Shown: positions 8,763-16,850 of the stretch, one piece after another
Position numbering within the stretch: the first letter of the stretch is position 1
Layout of the letters: every line of letters begins with the position of its first letter
Assembly: GCA_022616415.1 (NCBI GenBank)
Contig: JAKEEU010000090.1
Coordinates: 1 to 48,588, forward strand
Length of the DNA: 48,588 bases
Origin: Candidatus Zhuqueibacterota bacterium
GTDB lineage: Bacteria > Zhuqueibacterota > Zhuqueibacteria > Zhuqueibacterales > Zhuqueibacteraceae
Direction: 5' to 3'
Notes under the pieces: model-generated
Databases searched by the model: none
What the model was told of the DNA's origin: nothing
The model's input: only the letters and a program-made list of their open reading frames with translations
Program-made: the position numbers and the translations under genes

Positions 8763-8928
8763 TTTTGCAGAAAGTATGCCAGAATAGGTGGCGATTTTTG
8801 ACCAGCTTTAGAGTATTTAAAAACAAATGATTGTTATCTCTCGATCTATCTCAACGCTTATTTCAATAGATCGGTTGTTGCGAGGTGAGACAGTTTTTCA
8901 CCCGAATAGACGTTCAAAAATGAACATT
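8763..8928 (-). repeat. Promoter/enhancer cassette, copy 2
   Basis: Second copy of the segment at 7606-7772. It keeps the palindrome GTTCAAAAATGAAC (8912-8925), the inverted repeat with arms CGATCTAT/ATAGATCG (8842-8873) and the -24/-12 element, all at the same spacing. Arm substitutions in the inverted repeat are partly compensatory between copies: the left arm is CGATCAAT in copy 1 and CGATCTAT here, which restores full pairing. This suggests the palindrome is under selection. Confidence 0.75.
8766..8781 (-). promoter_or_regulatory. Sigma-54-type promoter of the REC-Fis regulator
   Basis: The minus strand reads TGGCATACTTTCTGCA, with GG-N10-GC spacing, a perfect TGGCA at -24 and TGCA at -12. 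The enhancer palindrome lies 131 bp upstream. The leader to the ATG at 8559 is about 195 nt. Confidence 0.7.
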
Positions 8929-9029
8929 GACTGTTTAAACAGAGCATTACGGATTTGAAGCCCAGGCCATAAGGCTGGACAGGACACTCACTGATGACTA
9001 ACGCAACGCCCCGGCGAGACAAAAAAACC

Positions 9030-9058
9030 TTGCTTCCGGCCAGAAATTTTTATATATT
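9030..9058 (+). promoter_or_regulatory. Sigma-70-type promoter of the TPR gene
   Basis: TTGCTT and TATATT are separated by 17 nt, in an AT-rich island. The TPR-protein start lies about 80 nt downstream. Confidence 0.55.
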
Positions 9059-9145
9059 GCAGAGTTTGAGACGGTTCTTCCAAAGATAGGTCGTCAGGCG
9101 TATCGAGGCTGAACAGCAAGGTTTTTGAAAAAAGGATTGCAGTTT

Positions 9146-9829
9146 ATGTTAACACCTAAAAAGAAGCTCACCCGGCGTGAGATGAAGCAAGACAAGCTGG
9201 TCACCACGTGGTTCAAGCTTACGGACTACCTATCCGAACATTCCCGCGAGGTGGCGATGGCGGTGGGCGGTGTCGTTCTCGTGGTTGGCTTGTTTTTCTT
9301 GTTTAACTGGATGAAAACCAGGGACGAGCTGAATGCGTCGGAGAAATTTGTCCAGGCGCGAGCCGAGTACAACAAGCAAAATTACCTCGCGGCGATTCCG
9401 CTTTTAGAGCAGCTCGTCAACGAATACAGCGGCACCCAAAGCGCCGGCATTGCCACGATTTATCTGGCCAATGCTTATATGCACACCAAAGACTACGCCA
9501 ATGCCGAGAAATTTTACAAAAAGTATTTGGATGACGTGGACGACGATCCGATTCTCAGCATCAGCGCTGCTTATGGATTGGCCGCCACGCACGAAGAGCG
9601 CGGCGACCATGCGAAGGCGGCGGCGCTGTACGAACAAGCAGCCGACAAGTATAACGAATCCTATCGCGCCCCGGAGCTTTTGATCAGTGCCGCGCGTAGC
9701 TTCAAGCTGGCTGGGCAGAACGAAGGCGCGCGCCGGGCTTTGCAAAAACTGCTCGACAAATATCCCAAATCCGCTTTAGCGGAAGAAGCGAAGCTGCTCA
9801 TGGCGGAGACCGGCCAAACAAGCTCGTAA
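9146..9829 (+). CDS. Membrane-anchored tetratricopeptide protein
   Basis: 227 residues. A positively charged N-terminus (TPKKKLTRREMKQDKL) precedes one transmembrane helix (about residues 38-58, VAMAVGGVVLVVGLFFLF), so the bulk is probably extracytoplasmic. TPR-like repeats follow, with the pattern Y..A...Y...L...P and keywords AIPLLEQLVNEY, NAYMHTKDYANAEKFYKKYL, HAKAAALYEQAADKY and GARRALQKLLDKYPKS. The layout resembles YfgM/TPR_21 proteins and BamD-like scaffolds. The ATG is 9 nt after AAAGGA; an upstream TTG at 9125 is possible but worse placed. It sits upstream of the rimP-nusA-infB operon with its own promoter. A role in envelope assembly is only a guess. Confidence 0.85.
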   Translation: MLTPKKKLTRREMKQDKLVTTWFKLTDYLSEHSREVAMAVGGVVLVVGLFFLFNWMKTRDELNASEKFVQARAEYNKQNYLAAIPLLEQLVNEYSGTQSAGIATIYLANAYMHTKDYANAEKFYKKYLDDVDDDPILSISAAYGLAATHEERGDHAKAAALYEQAADKYNESYRAPELLISAARSFKLAGQNEGARRALQKLLDKYPKSALAEEAKLLMAETGQTSS

Positions 9830-9871
9830 ATGTTGATGTCTGCTTGCACATCAACGTGACGGAAAAAGAGC

Positions 9872-9900
9872 TTGCAATTTAGACAAAAGATTCTTATATT
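9872..9900 (+). promoter_or_regulatory. Promoter of the rimP-nusA-infB operon
   Basis: TTGCAA and TATATT are separated by 17 nt, giving a predicted start near 9907. A hairpin with a U-tract begins at exactly that point (see 9909-9935). Confidence 0.6.
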
Positions 9901-9908
9901 TTATTCTT

Positions 9909-9935
9909 AAGTGGGCCTAAAAAACCCACTTTTTT
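9909..9935 (+). terminator. Hairpin with T-tract between the TPR gene and rimP
   Basis: AAGTGGG and CCCACTT form a 7-bp stem, followed by TTTTT. It is 80 nt after the TPR stop codon and 6 nt before the rimP ATG. It can terminate readthrough from the TPR gene. Because it starts at the predicted transcript start of the rimP promoter, it would also form the 5' end of that mRNA. There is no Shine-Dalgarno sequence between it and rimP. Confidence 0.6.
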
Positions 9936-9941
9936 ATTGTT

Positions 9942-10397
9942 ATGGATAAGTTTTTGCACAATAGGCTCAACGCGCTGATCGCGCCAATCTTGCAAAATTT
10001 CAACGTCGATTTTATCGCGCTCGAGCTGAAGGGTAGCAAGGCCAACCTCGTGGTGCGGGTAATTGCGGATCAAGACCGGGGCATCACGCTGCCAACCTGC
10101 GCGGCCATCAGCCGCGCGCTTTCAGATCAACTCGATGTTGCCGACGTCATTCCCGGACGGTATCGACTGGAGGTGTCGTCGCCGGGCGTCGATTGGCCGC
10201 TCAAAACGGCGCGGGATTTTCAACGCCACCTCGGCCGCGAGGTGAATTTGCGTTATCGCGATGGCGAGGCCGTTGCAACAGTCGAAGGAACGATTCAAAC
10301 GGTTTCTGACGCCGAAATCGTTATTGCCGAAAAAAGCCGGAACGTCTCCATTCCGCTGCCGCAGGTCGAAGCCGGCAAGCTCAAATTAAAATGGTAG
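9942..10397 (+). CDS. rimP: Ribosome maturation factor RimP
   Basis: At 151 residues this is the usual RimP length. It assists late assembly of the 30S subunit in the cytoplasm. The N-terminal alpha/beta domain carries the family pattern: FIALELKG, LVVRVIAD, GITLPTCAAISRALSDQLD, then VIPGRYRLEVSSPGVDWPLKTARDFQRHLG. The C-terminal SH3-like barrel ends in VSIPLPQVEAGKLKLKW. It directly precedes nusA, the conserved order in most bacteria. The ATG follows an AT-rich stretch without a ribosome site and sits just after a hairpin, so initiation may be leader-dependent. Confidence 0.95.
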   Translation: MDKFLHNRLNALIAPILQNFNVDFIALELKGSKANLVVRVIADQDRGITLPTCAAISRALSDQLDVADVIPGRYRLEVSSPGVDWPLKTARDFQRHLGREVNLRYRDGEAVATVEGTIQTVSDAEIVIAEKSRNVSIPLPQVEAGKLKLKW

Positions 10398-10415
10398 TTT
10401 TATAGGAAGATCGTC

Positions 10416-12089
10416 ATGAAAAGTCAAATCGCCGAGGCCTTCTCCCAGATCGTTAAAGAGAAGAATATCGACAAGGATCAACTCTCGGAAATTCTCCATT
10501 CCATTGTGATCGGGATGATCAAAAAGAAATACGGCACCGCCGATAATTTCGACATCTATGTCAATATGGATAAAGGCGAGATCGAAATCCATCAAAACAA
10601 GATCATCGTCGAACACGTCACCGATCCCAACCACGAAATTGATCTCGAGACCGCGCGCAAAACCGAGCCCGACCTCGAGGTGGGCGACGAGTTTTTGGAA
10701 ATCCTCAGTCCGGAAACGTTCGGGCGCCGGCTCATCATCTCGGCCAAGCAAAATCTCAACCAGCGCATTAGAGACGAAGAAAAGCGGATTATTTTCGATG
10801 AGTTTCAGAACCGCGTCGGCGAGATCGTGATGGGCGACATTCGTCAGATCAATCGCGGCGACGTGTATATGAATATCGACCGCACCGAAGTGGTGTTGCC
10901 CAAGCGCGAGCAAATCGATTCGGAGAAGTATCGCCGCGGCGAGAATTTGCGCGCCATGATTAAGGAAGTGCGGCAAACCACGCGCGGCCCGGAGGTCGTC
11001 GTCTCGCGCAGCGACCCGCAATTTCTGATCCGGCTGTTCGAGCTCGAAGTGCCGGAGATTTATGACGGCATCATCGAGATCAAAGCCGTGGCCCGCCAGC
11101 CGGGAGAGCGCTCGAAAATCGCCGTCACCTCCAGTGACAAACGCATCGATCCGGTCGGCGCCTGCGTCGGCATGAAGGGCATCCGCATTCAAGCGGTCAG
11201 CAAAGAGTTGAGCAATGAAAAAATCGACGTCATTCCGTGGAGCGCAGAGCCGGAGATTTTTATTACCCGCGCCCTCAGCCCCTCGAAACCCGTTCGGGTC
11301 TTGGTGGACGGGCCGAACAAGCGGGCCATCGCCGTGCTGCCGGACGATCAAATTTCTTTGGCCATCGGCCGCGGCGGCCAAAACCGCCGTTTGACCGGCA
11401 GGCTGACCGGATATGAAGTGGAGATCATTAAGGAATCCGAATATCGCAAGATGGTCGAGGAGCAGCGCGGCAAGGAGGTTCCGCTCGATTTGATCGAAGG
11501 ACTCAGCGAGACCATGGTTTCGAAATTGTACGCTGCCGGCTTGAAGACCATGCAAGACGTGCTGGATCAAGGTGAGGATGGGCTGCTGCAGATCAAGGGC
11601 ATTGGCGAGAAAACGGCGAAGCGAATTTGGGCGTTAATCAGCAAGCGCGAGGCCGGCGCCTCGAGCGCGGAGGCAACCGAGGCGGCTGAAGATGAAGGAG
11701 AAATCTCGGCGAGCGATGATGGCAAAGCCGAAGAGTCGGACGCAGAAGCATCCGAGGCGGCTGAAGATCAAGAAGAATTCTCGGCGAGCGATGATGGCAA
11801 AACCGAAGAGCCGGATGCAGAAGCAACCGAGGCAGGCGAAGAGGAAGACACGTCGTTGGTGATCAGCGCTGGCGAAACCGAAGAGCCGGATGCGGAGGCA
11901 ACCGAAGCAGTCGAGGAGGAAAACAAGCCCGCAGCTTCTATTGAAGTGGTTGCGCCTTCTTCCAACGGCGAAGTGGAAACCGAATCCGAAGAAGGCGAGA
12001 ACCGTTCACCTGAGGAACAGCCTGAAGTGCTGGAAGACGCCGAAGCTTCAGCGGTGTCCGAGGGAACGAAAGAAACGGAGAACCAATGA
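10416..12089 (+). CDS. nusA: Transcription elongation/termination factor NusA with long acidic tail
   Basis: 557 residues. The N-terminal polymerase-binding domain is followed by an S1 domain (GEIVMGDIRQINRGDVYMNI) and two KH domains (VGACVGMKGIRIQAVSKEL; DDQISLAIGRGGQNRRL). A helix-hairpin-helix segment follows (LIEGLSETMVSKLYAAGL, LLQIKGIGEKTAKRIW). The last ~140 residues are a low-complexity acidic tail built from near-repeats of units such as ASDDGKAEESDAEASEA and ETEEPDAEATEA. The tail is repeated at DNA level too (11660-11930). Acidic C-termini are known in NusA (the AR domains of E. coli), but this one is disordered rather than folded. It acts on RNA polymerase at pause and termination sites. 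Co-transcribed with rimP and infB. Confidence 0.96.
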   Translation: MKSQIAEAFSQIVKEKNIDKDQLSEILHSIVIGMIKKKYGTADNFDIYVNMDKGEIEIHQNKIIVEHVTDPNHEIDLETARKTEPDLEVGDEFLEILSPETFGRRLIISAKQNLNQRIRDEEKRIIFDEFQNRVGEIVMGDIRQINRGDVYMNIDRTEVVLPKREQIDSEKYRRGENLRAMIKEVRQTTRGPEVVVSRSDPQFLIRLFELEVPEIYDGIIEIKAVARQPGERSKIAVTSSDKRIDPVGACVGMKGIRIQAVSKELSNEKIDVIPWSAEPEIFITRALSPSKPVRVLVDGPNKRAIAVLPDDQISLAIGRGGQNRRLTGRLTGYEVEIIKESEYRKMVEEQRGKEVPLDLIEGLSETMVSKLYAAGLKTMQDVLDQGEDGLLQIKGIGEKTAKRIWALISKREAGASSAEATEAAEDEGEISASDDGKAEESDAEASEAAEDQEEFSASDDGKTEEPDAEATEAGEEEDTSLVISAGETEEPDAEATEAVEEENKPAASIEVVAPSSNGEVETESEEGENRSPEEQPEVLEDAEASAVSEGTKETENQ

Positions 12090-12101
12090 ACGATCACAAT
12101 G

Positions 12102-12117
12102 AATAAACCGGTTTATT
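12102..12117. promoter_or_regulatory. 16-bp perfect palindrome between nusA and infB
   Basis: AATAAACCGGTTTATT is self-complementary. It lies 12 nt after the nusA stop and about 65 nt before the infB start. It could be an operator or a processing hairpin; no regulator is identified. Confidence 0.35.
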
Positions 12118-12180
12118 GGCTGAAAATAAACGCTGAAGAGTCACGCTGGTTAAAAGTTTTTTAATTTGAAGGATAAGAGT

Positions 12181-14895
12181 TTGGTTAGCAAACGTCGAAT
12201 TCATCAAGTCGCTAAGGAATTCAATATCTCGAACGACGCGCTAATGGCTTATCTGGCCAAGCTGAATAAAGGGTATGATATTCGCGGTCCGATGACGGCG
12301 CTGACGAACGAGATGTACGACGAGGTCTGCAAAAAATACCGGAAAGAGTCGGAGCCTCAAAATCCCGAGTATGAATTCCGCCGGCGGCTGCGCGATAAAA
12401 AAGTCGAAGAGGAAAAGGAGCGCGAGCGCGTTCGTCACGATATCGAGCAACGCCTAAGTGTGACCTCGAAACTGATGGATCGCCGCTCTTCGCGCCATCC
12501 GCATGCAGTTGAAGCGAAAGCCGGCGAGTCCAAAGGCGCTGCCGGCGCTCCGGAAGCTGCCCCTCGACGCGACGGTCGCCGCAAAGATCGAATTGGCGAA
12601 GGCTTGGCTCGTGACGGCCGCCGCGGCAAGGAAAAAATTGTTGAAGACCTCGAGGTGGTGGCGCGCCGCGATTCGGAAAAACCGCCTGCGGTGGAAGCGA
12701 AAACCTCACCCACCGTGGAAGCCAAGGCCGTTCCTTCTCTGCACGACACTATTGCAGCGCTGATTCCGAAGGAAGACTTGCGTCAAGTTACGCCGCCGGC
12801 CACCGAGGCGCCAGCTTCTCCGGCGCCGGCGGCGAAAAAGGCCGGTGCTGCCGCCGAAGAGACACCGACGAAGAAGAAGAGAAAGCGGAAACGCCGGCGG
12901 AAGAAAAAAGCCGCGGCAGTGGAATTGGAGCCGGAAGAGCAGATTGCGGCACGGCTGGTCAAGGAAAAAGAGAAGCCGGCGAAAAAGGCGAAGAAGCGCA
13001 AAAAGCGCAAGATCAGCGACGAAGAGATCGAAGAGTCTATTCGCCAGACTTTGGCGGCCATGCAAGGGGTTAGCCGGCCCCGGCCGCAGCGTCGCCGGCG
13101 TGCGGCTGATGATGGTGCCGGTGAAATTCTCGTCGAGGAAGCCAACACACTCAAAGTTCCGGAATTTATTTCCGCCGCCGATTTGGCCCGGCTCATGGAA
13201 GTGGAGCCGAGTGAGGTTATCCGCAAATGTTTGGACCTCGGCATGGTGGTTTCGATCAACCAGCGGCTGGATGTGGATATCATTCAAGCCGTGGCCGACG
13301 AGTTCGGCTTCCAAGCAGAGATCGTACACGAATATGGCACCGATATCATCGAGCTAGGCGAGGCGCCGGATCCCGCCGAGAGCCTGAAGTCGCGCTCGCC
13401 CGTAGTCACGATTATGGGACACGTCGATCATGGCAAGACCTCGTTGCTGGATTACATTCGTGTGAGCAAGATTGCTGCCGGCGAACACGGCGGCATTACG
13501 CAGCACATCGGCGCCTACTCGGTTGAATTTAAAAACCGCCATATTACATTTCTCGATACCCCCGGCCACGAGGCTTTCACGGCGATGCGCGCGCGCGGCG
13601 CGCAGGCCACCGATATCGTTATTCTGGTGGTTGCCGCCGATGACGGCGTGCAAATGCAAACTATTGAAGCCATCAATCACGCTCGCGCTGCCAATGTGCC
13701 GATCGTGGTGGCAATCAATAAAATCGATAAGCAGACGGCCAACCCCGATGTGATCAAACAGCAGCTTTCACAGCACGGCATTTTAGTGGAAAGCTGGGGC
13801 GGCAAGTTCCAAAGCGCGGAAATTTCTGCCAAGACCGGCAAGGGCGTTGAGAATCTTCTTGAGCTGGTGCTTCTCGAGGCTGATCTGCGCGATCTCAAGG
13901 CGAATCCGGATCGTCGCGCTCGCGGTGTCATCATCGAAGCCGAGCTGGACAAAGGCAAGGGCCCGGTGGCCACCGTGCTCGTGCAAAACGGCACGCTGAA
14001 TATTGGCGATCCGTTTATTGCCGGCCAATATTCGGGCCGCGTGCGCGCGATGTACGACGAGCGCGGCCGCCGCATCCACTCGGCGCCGCCCTCGACGCCG
14101 GTTCGCGTCGTCGGCTTTGCCGGCGTGCCGACTGCCGGCGACGTGTTGGTGGTGATGGAATCCGAGCGCGAGGCGAAGGAAATCAGCTTGAAGCGGCAGC
14201 AAATCAAGCGCGAGCAGGATTATCGCAAGACCCGCCACGTTACGCTCGATCAGATTTCGAAACAGATCAAAGAAGGCGCCGTCAAAGAGCTGCGCATCAT
14301 AGTCAAAGGTGACGTGGACGGCTCGGTGGAAGCTTTGGGTGATTCATTGTTGAAGCTCTCGACGAATGAAGTGACGGTGCGAGTCATTCACAAAGCGGTG
14401 GGAGGCATCTCCGAGTCCGACGTATTGTTGGCGGCGGCCTCGGATGCGATCATCATCGGCTTCAACATTCGCGCCTCGCAGCAGGCGCGTGCCGTTGCCG
14501 AACGCGAAAACGTCGACATTCGCAATTACAAAATCATTTACGACGCCGTCAACGACGTCAAGGCGGCGCTCGAAGGCTTGCTGGAGCCGGAAATTTCCGA
14601 GCAGATTACCGGCACCGCCGAAGTGCGCAAAATCTTCCGCGTTCCCAAAATCGGCACCGTGGCCGGTTGTTACGTGCAGTCCGGCAAGCTCACGCGCAGC
14701 GATCACATCCGGCTGTATCGCAACGACAAGCTGATTTTCGACGGCAAGATCGCTTCGTTAAAACGCCTGAAGGACGACGTTCGCGAAGTGGCTTCCGGAT
14801 TCGAGTGCGGAATCGGGCTCGAATCGTATGACGATATTCACGAGGGCGACGTCCTCGAAACGTATCAAATCATCAAAACGAAGCGCACGCTGTAG
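12181..14895 (+). CDS. infB: Translation initiation factor IF-2
   Basis: About 904 residues. IF-2 is a GTPase that positions initiator tRNA on the ribosome. The N-terminal IF2_N subdomain ([23 protein letters not shown]) leads into a long Lys/Arg/Glu/Ala-rich linker (about 70-330). A second IF2_N motif ([18 protein letters not shown]) follows, then the G domain with G1 GHVDHGKT, G2 [10 protein letters not shown]3 DTPGHE and G4 NKID, and the C-terminal domains II-IV. I place the start at the TTG at 12181, because GAAGGA lies 7 nt upstream and the family N-terminus begins there; another TTG at 12166 would add five residues. It sits between nusA and rbfA as expected. Confidence 0.96.
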   Translation: MVSKRRIHQVAKEFNISNDALMAYLAKLNKGYDIRGPMTALTNEMYDEVCKKYRKESEPQNPEYEFRRRLRDKKVEEEKERERVRHDIEQRLSVTSKLMDRRSSRHPHAVEAKAGESKGAAGAPEAAPRRDGRRKDRIGEGLARDGRRGKEKIVEDLEVVARRDSEKPPAVEAKTSPTVEAKAVPSLHDTIAALIPKEDLRQVTPPATEAPASPAPAAKKAGAAAEETPTKKKRKRKRRRKKKAAAVELEPEEQIAARLVKEKEKPAKKAKKRKKRKISDEEIEESIRQTLAAMQGVSRPRPQRRRRAADDGAGEILVEEANTLKVPEFISAADLARLMEVEPSEVIRKCLDLGMVVSINQRLDVDIIQAVADEFGFQAEIVHEYGTDIIELGEAPDPAESLKSRSPVVTIMGHVDHGKTSLLDYIRVSKIAAGEHGGITQHIGAYSVEFKNRHITFLDTPGHEAFTAMRARGAQATDIVILVVAADDGVQMQTIEAINHARAANVPIVVAINKIDKQTANPDVIKQQLSQHGILVESWGGKFQSAEISAKTGKGVENLLELVLLEADLRDLKANPDRRARGVIIEAELDKGKGPVATVLVQNGTLNIGDPFIAGQYSGRVRAMYDERGRRIHSAPPSTPVRVVGFAGVPTAGDVLVVMESEREAKEISLKRQQIKREQDYRKTRHVTLDQISKQIKEGAVKELRIIVKGDVDGSVEALGDSLLKLSTNEVTVRVIHKAVGGISESDVLLAAASDAIIIGFNIRASQQARAVAERENVDIRNYKIIYDAVNDVKAALEGLLEPEISEQITGTAEVRKIFRVPKIGTVAGCYVQSGKLTRSDHIRLYRNDKLIFDGKIASLKRLKDDVREVASGFECGIGLESYDDIHEGDVLETYQIIKTKRTL

Positions 14896-14932
14896 CCGTC
14901 TGTCTTAACAGCAAACGAGTTTTAATCTTCCT

Positions 14933-15214
14933 ATGTTCGTCGGCGTCTGCCAGGTGGAAATTTTTCTGCCGGAAAGCGATTCTTTGAAAGCCAAGCGGTT
15001 CGTTCTCAGCAGCGTGAAAGCCAAAATCCAGAACAAGTTCAACGTCTCGATTGCGGAAGTCGATCAAAACGATTTGTGGCAGCGCTCGACGTTGGGCCTG
15101 GCGCTGGTGACCAACGAGCGCAAGTTTGTGGATCAGGCTTTCACCAAGATTTTAAAATTTCTCGAGGACGACGGCCGGCTGGAAGTGCTCGAGCATCGGT
15201 TGGAAATTTATTGA
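14933..15214 (+). CDS. YlxP/DUF503 family protein
   Basis: 93 residues with the DUF503 signature: VGVCQVEIFLPESDSLKAKRF, then VKAKIQNKFNVSIAEVDQNDLWQRSTLGL. The length is typical. Members sit between infB and rbfA in many bacteria (ylxP of Bacillus). The ferredoxin-like fold is associated with late 30S maturation, but the biochemical role is not settled. It is in the same operon, 38 bp after infB, and rbfA follows after 1 bp. Confidence 0.92.
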   Translation: MFVGVCQVEIFLPESDSLKAKRFVLSSVKAKIQNKFNVSIAEVDQNDLWQRSTLGLALVTNERKFVDQAFTKILKFLEDDGRLEVLEHRLEIY

Positions 15215-15215
15215 C

Positions 15216-15575
15216 ATGGATTATAAACGTTCAACGCGGGTGGCGGAGCTGCTGCGGGAGGTGATCAGTGAAATCATTGCGACGCAATTGAAAGATCCTG
15301 CCATCGGGAGGATAACCATCACGCGCGTCAAGCTCTCGGATGACCTGAAAAATGCGCGCATTTATTTCAGCGTGCTCGGCGACGCGCAGCAGCGCCGCAA
15401 CACCGCCGAGGGCCTAAAACGCGCCGCGCGCTTCATTCGTGCTGAAACCGCCCGCAAGATCAACCTCCGCCACGCTCCCGACCTGCAATTTCTTTATGAC
15501 GACACCCTTGATTACGTGGAGAATATCGAAAATCTGATAAAAAAGATTCATGAGAACGAGCCACCGGCGGAGTAA
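15216..15575 (+). CDS. rbfA: 30S ribosome-binding factor RbfA
   Basis: 119 residues, a single KH-like domain. The N-terminus STRVAELLREVISEIIATQLKDP, the middle ITITRVKLSDDLKNARIYFSVLG and the C-terminal RHAPDLQFLYDDTLDYVENIENLI are all diagnostic. RbfA binds the 30S subunit near helix 1 of 16S rRNA during maturation. It is followed not by the usual nrnA/truB but by two coiled-coil genes, so the operon has been interrupted here. Confidence 0.96.
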   Translation: MDYKRSTRVAELLREVISEIIATQLKDPAIGRITITRVKLSDDLKNARIYFSVLGDAQQRRNTAEGLKRAARFIRAETARKINLRHAPDLQFLYDDTLDYVENIENLIKKIHENEPPAE

Positions 15576-15654
15576 GCTCAAAAGTGTGCCGTTATATAAC
15601 TTGTGCGATCAAATGTTGGGAAAAATGACCACTGCTTTTATGGCGAGGTGATTT

Positions 15655-15951
15655 ATGTCCGAGAATGCGACAAGTAATTTTGTGCTGCTATCGGAACAAC
15701 CAGGGCGTGACTATGTCAAGGAATTAGAAGAAGATTACAAGGCTTGGAAGGAAAGATGGGAAAATGTGGGACGTAAATTCCTGACTAGTGGCCAAAGCCC
15801 ATATCGTGATGATGAGACAAGGCTCACGCATTTAGAGAAAGAGATTGAAGAGCTCAAAAGAGACAAATCGGTCAAAGACGTGATCATTGAGGAGTTGTTG
15901 TTGCGAATCAGTAAGCTCGAAGCACTGCAAAATCTCGCTAACCGAACGTAA
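15655..15951 (+). CDS. Small coiled-coil protein of unknown function
   Basis: 98 residues, not recognised as a family. An N-terminal unstructured part (MSENATSNFVLLSEQPGRDY) leads into heptad-rich segments (VKELEEDYKAWKERWENV; LTHLEKEIEELKRDK; IIEELLLRISKLEALQNL). It starts after a good GAGGTG ribosome site. Its last residues (RISKLEALQNLANRT) match the C-terminus of the next gene product (RLSRLEATQNLNR). The two genes may therefore derive from one another or bind a common partner. Both lie between rbfA and truB, where most genomes have nrnA or nothing. Confidence 0.75.
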   Translation: MSENATSNFVLLSEQPGRDYVKELEEDYKAWKERWENVGRKFLTSGQSPYRDDETRLTHLEKEIEELKRDKSVKDVIIEELLLRISKLEALQNLANRT

Positions 15952-15971
15952 AATCAATCTAGGAGCCTGAT

Positions 15972-16850
15972 ATGCCTGATAACCCGGTAGGTAATGAGAT
16001 TCTGCTCAAGATCGTAGAACGGCTCGATGCGATCGAGCAACAAATGCATAAGGGCTTTGCCGCGCTCACGCAAGGGCAAGATGATTTGCGCAAAGATCAA
16101 GAGGCCATGCGCAAAGATCAAGAGGCCATGCGCAAAGAGCAGGAGGACATGCGCAAAGAGCAGCAGGCCATGCGCAAAGACCAGGAGGCCATGCGCAACG
16201 AGCAGCAGGCTCTCAGTAAACGAATCGAAGATGGCTTTGCCGCGGCTGCTCTGGAGCGGCAAGCGCTGAGTAAGCGAATGGAAGAGGGATTTGCTGATGC
16301 TGCCCAAGAGCGGCGAGCATTAAGCAGGCGCATTGAAGATGGTTTGGCGACTGAAGCTGGTGAACGGCAGGCTCTTGCCTATAAGCTGGACGAACTGAGG
16401 AATTGGCTCGTGAAAGAAATCCCGGAAAACAGCGAACTCCTTTTTAAGCATATATTGGCTGATCGCGAAAAGTTTGAGCGTTTTGCCCAAGAGATGTTGA
16501 AATTTAAAAGCGATACCCAGAAATTTCAGAGTGACGTCGAGAGATTTCAAAGTGATTTTCAGGAATTTAAAAGCGATGCCCAGAAATTCCAAAACGGCGT
16601 CCAGAAATTTCAAAGTGATTTTCAGCAATATAAAAAAGACGCATTGTTATTTCAAAATGTGGTTAATGAAACTCTGGAACACATAAGGCGCGCGTTGGAA
16701 AGAAATGAACAGCGCTCATTTACCCTCGAAGAGGTCGTTGAACGATTGCAGGAAGAATTTGCCGAATTCAAAAACGAGAAGTCCATTCACGACAAGGAAG
16801 TGCAGCAACGTTTGAGCCGGCTCGAAGCGACACAAAATCTCAACCGATGA
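15972..16850 (+). CDS. Long coiled-coil protein with degenerate heptad/undecad repeats
   Basis: 292 residues, almost entirely predicted alpha-helical coiled coil. Three internally repeated blocks are visible: a seven-residue unit M-R-K-D/E-Q-E-A repeated about seven times (about residues 38-78); three ~24-residue units around RQALSKRMEEGFADAAQE; and several copies of FQSDxxxFKSDAQKFQ (about 175-220). The DNA repeats near 16090-16210 and 16500-16625 are close to direct tandem copies, so length variation between strains is likely. The tail is similar to that of the preceding small protein. The repeat style recalls MCP-like or phage-tail coiled coils, but no domain can be named. Its stop overlaps the truB start (ATGA). 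Confidence 0.8.
   Translation: MPDNPVGNEILLKIVERLDAIEQQMHKGFAALTQGQDDLRKDQEAMRKDQEAMRKEQEDMRKEQQAMRKDQEAMRNEQQALSKRIEDGFAAAALERQALSKRMEEGFADAAQERRALSRRIEDGLATEAGERQALAYKLDELRNWLVKEIPENSELLFKHILADREKFERFAQEMLKFKSDTQKFQSDVERFQSDFQEFKSDAQKFQNGVQKFQSDFQQYKKDALLFQNVVNETLEHIRRALERNEQRSFTLEEVVERLQEEFAEFKNEKSIHDKEVQQRLSRLEATQNLNR

Larger units (their letters stand above)
8560..9145. other. Divergent intergenic region (REC-Fis regulator / TPR gene)
   Basis: About 585 bp without a gene. It contains the second promoter/enhancer cassette (minus strand) and a sigma-70-type promoter for the plus-strand TPR gene (9030-9058). It also holds a short stray copy of the -24 core (TGGCATACTCTGCG, minus strand, near 8622-8635) with 2 nt missing from the spacer, probably a decayed element. 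Confidence 0.55.

Noticed and set aside
10386..11570. Long minus-strand open frame opposite nusA
   Set aside because: Shadow of the GC-rich nusA codons. Composition (many H, F, D, L) is typical of antisense frames.
12102..12117. Palindrome before infB considered as a terminator
   Set aside because: No T-tract follows, and infB needs to be transcribed with nusA.
16090..16210. Short tandem repeat considered as a second CRISPR-like array
   Set aside because: It is a 21-nt coding repeat in phase with the reading frame of a coiled-coil gene, with no spacers.
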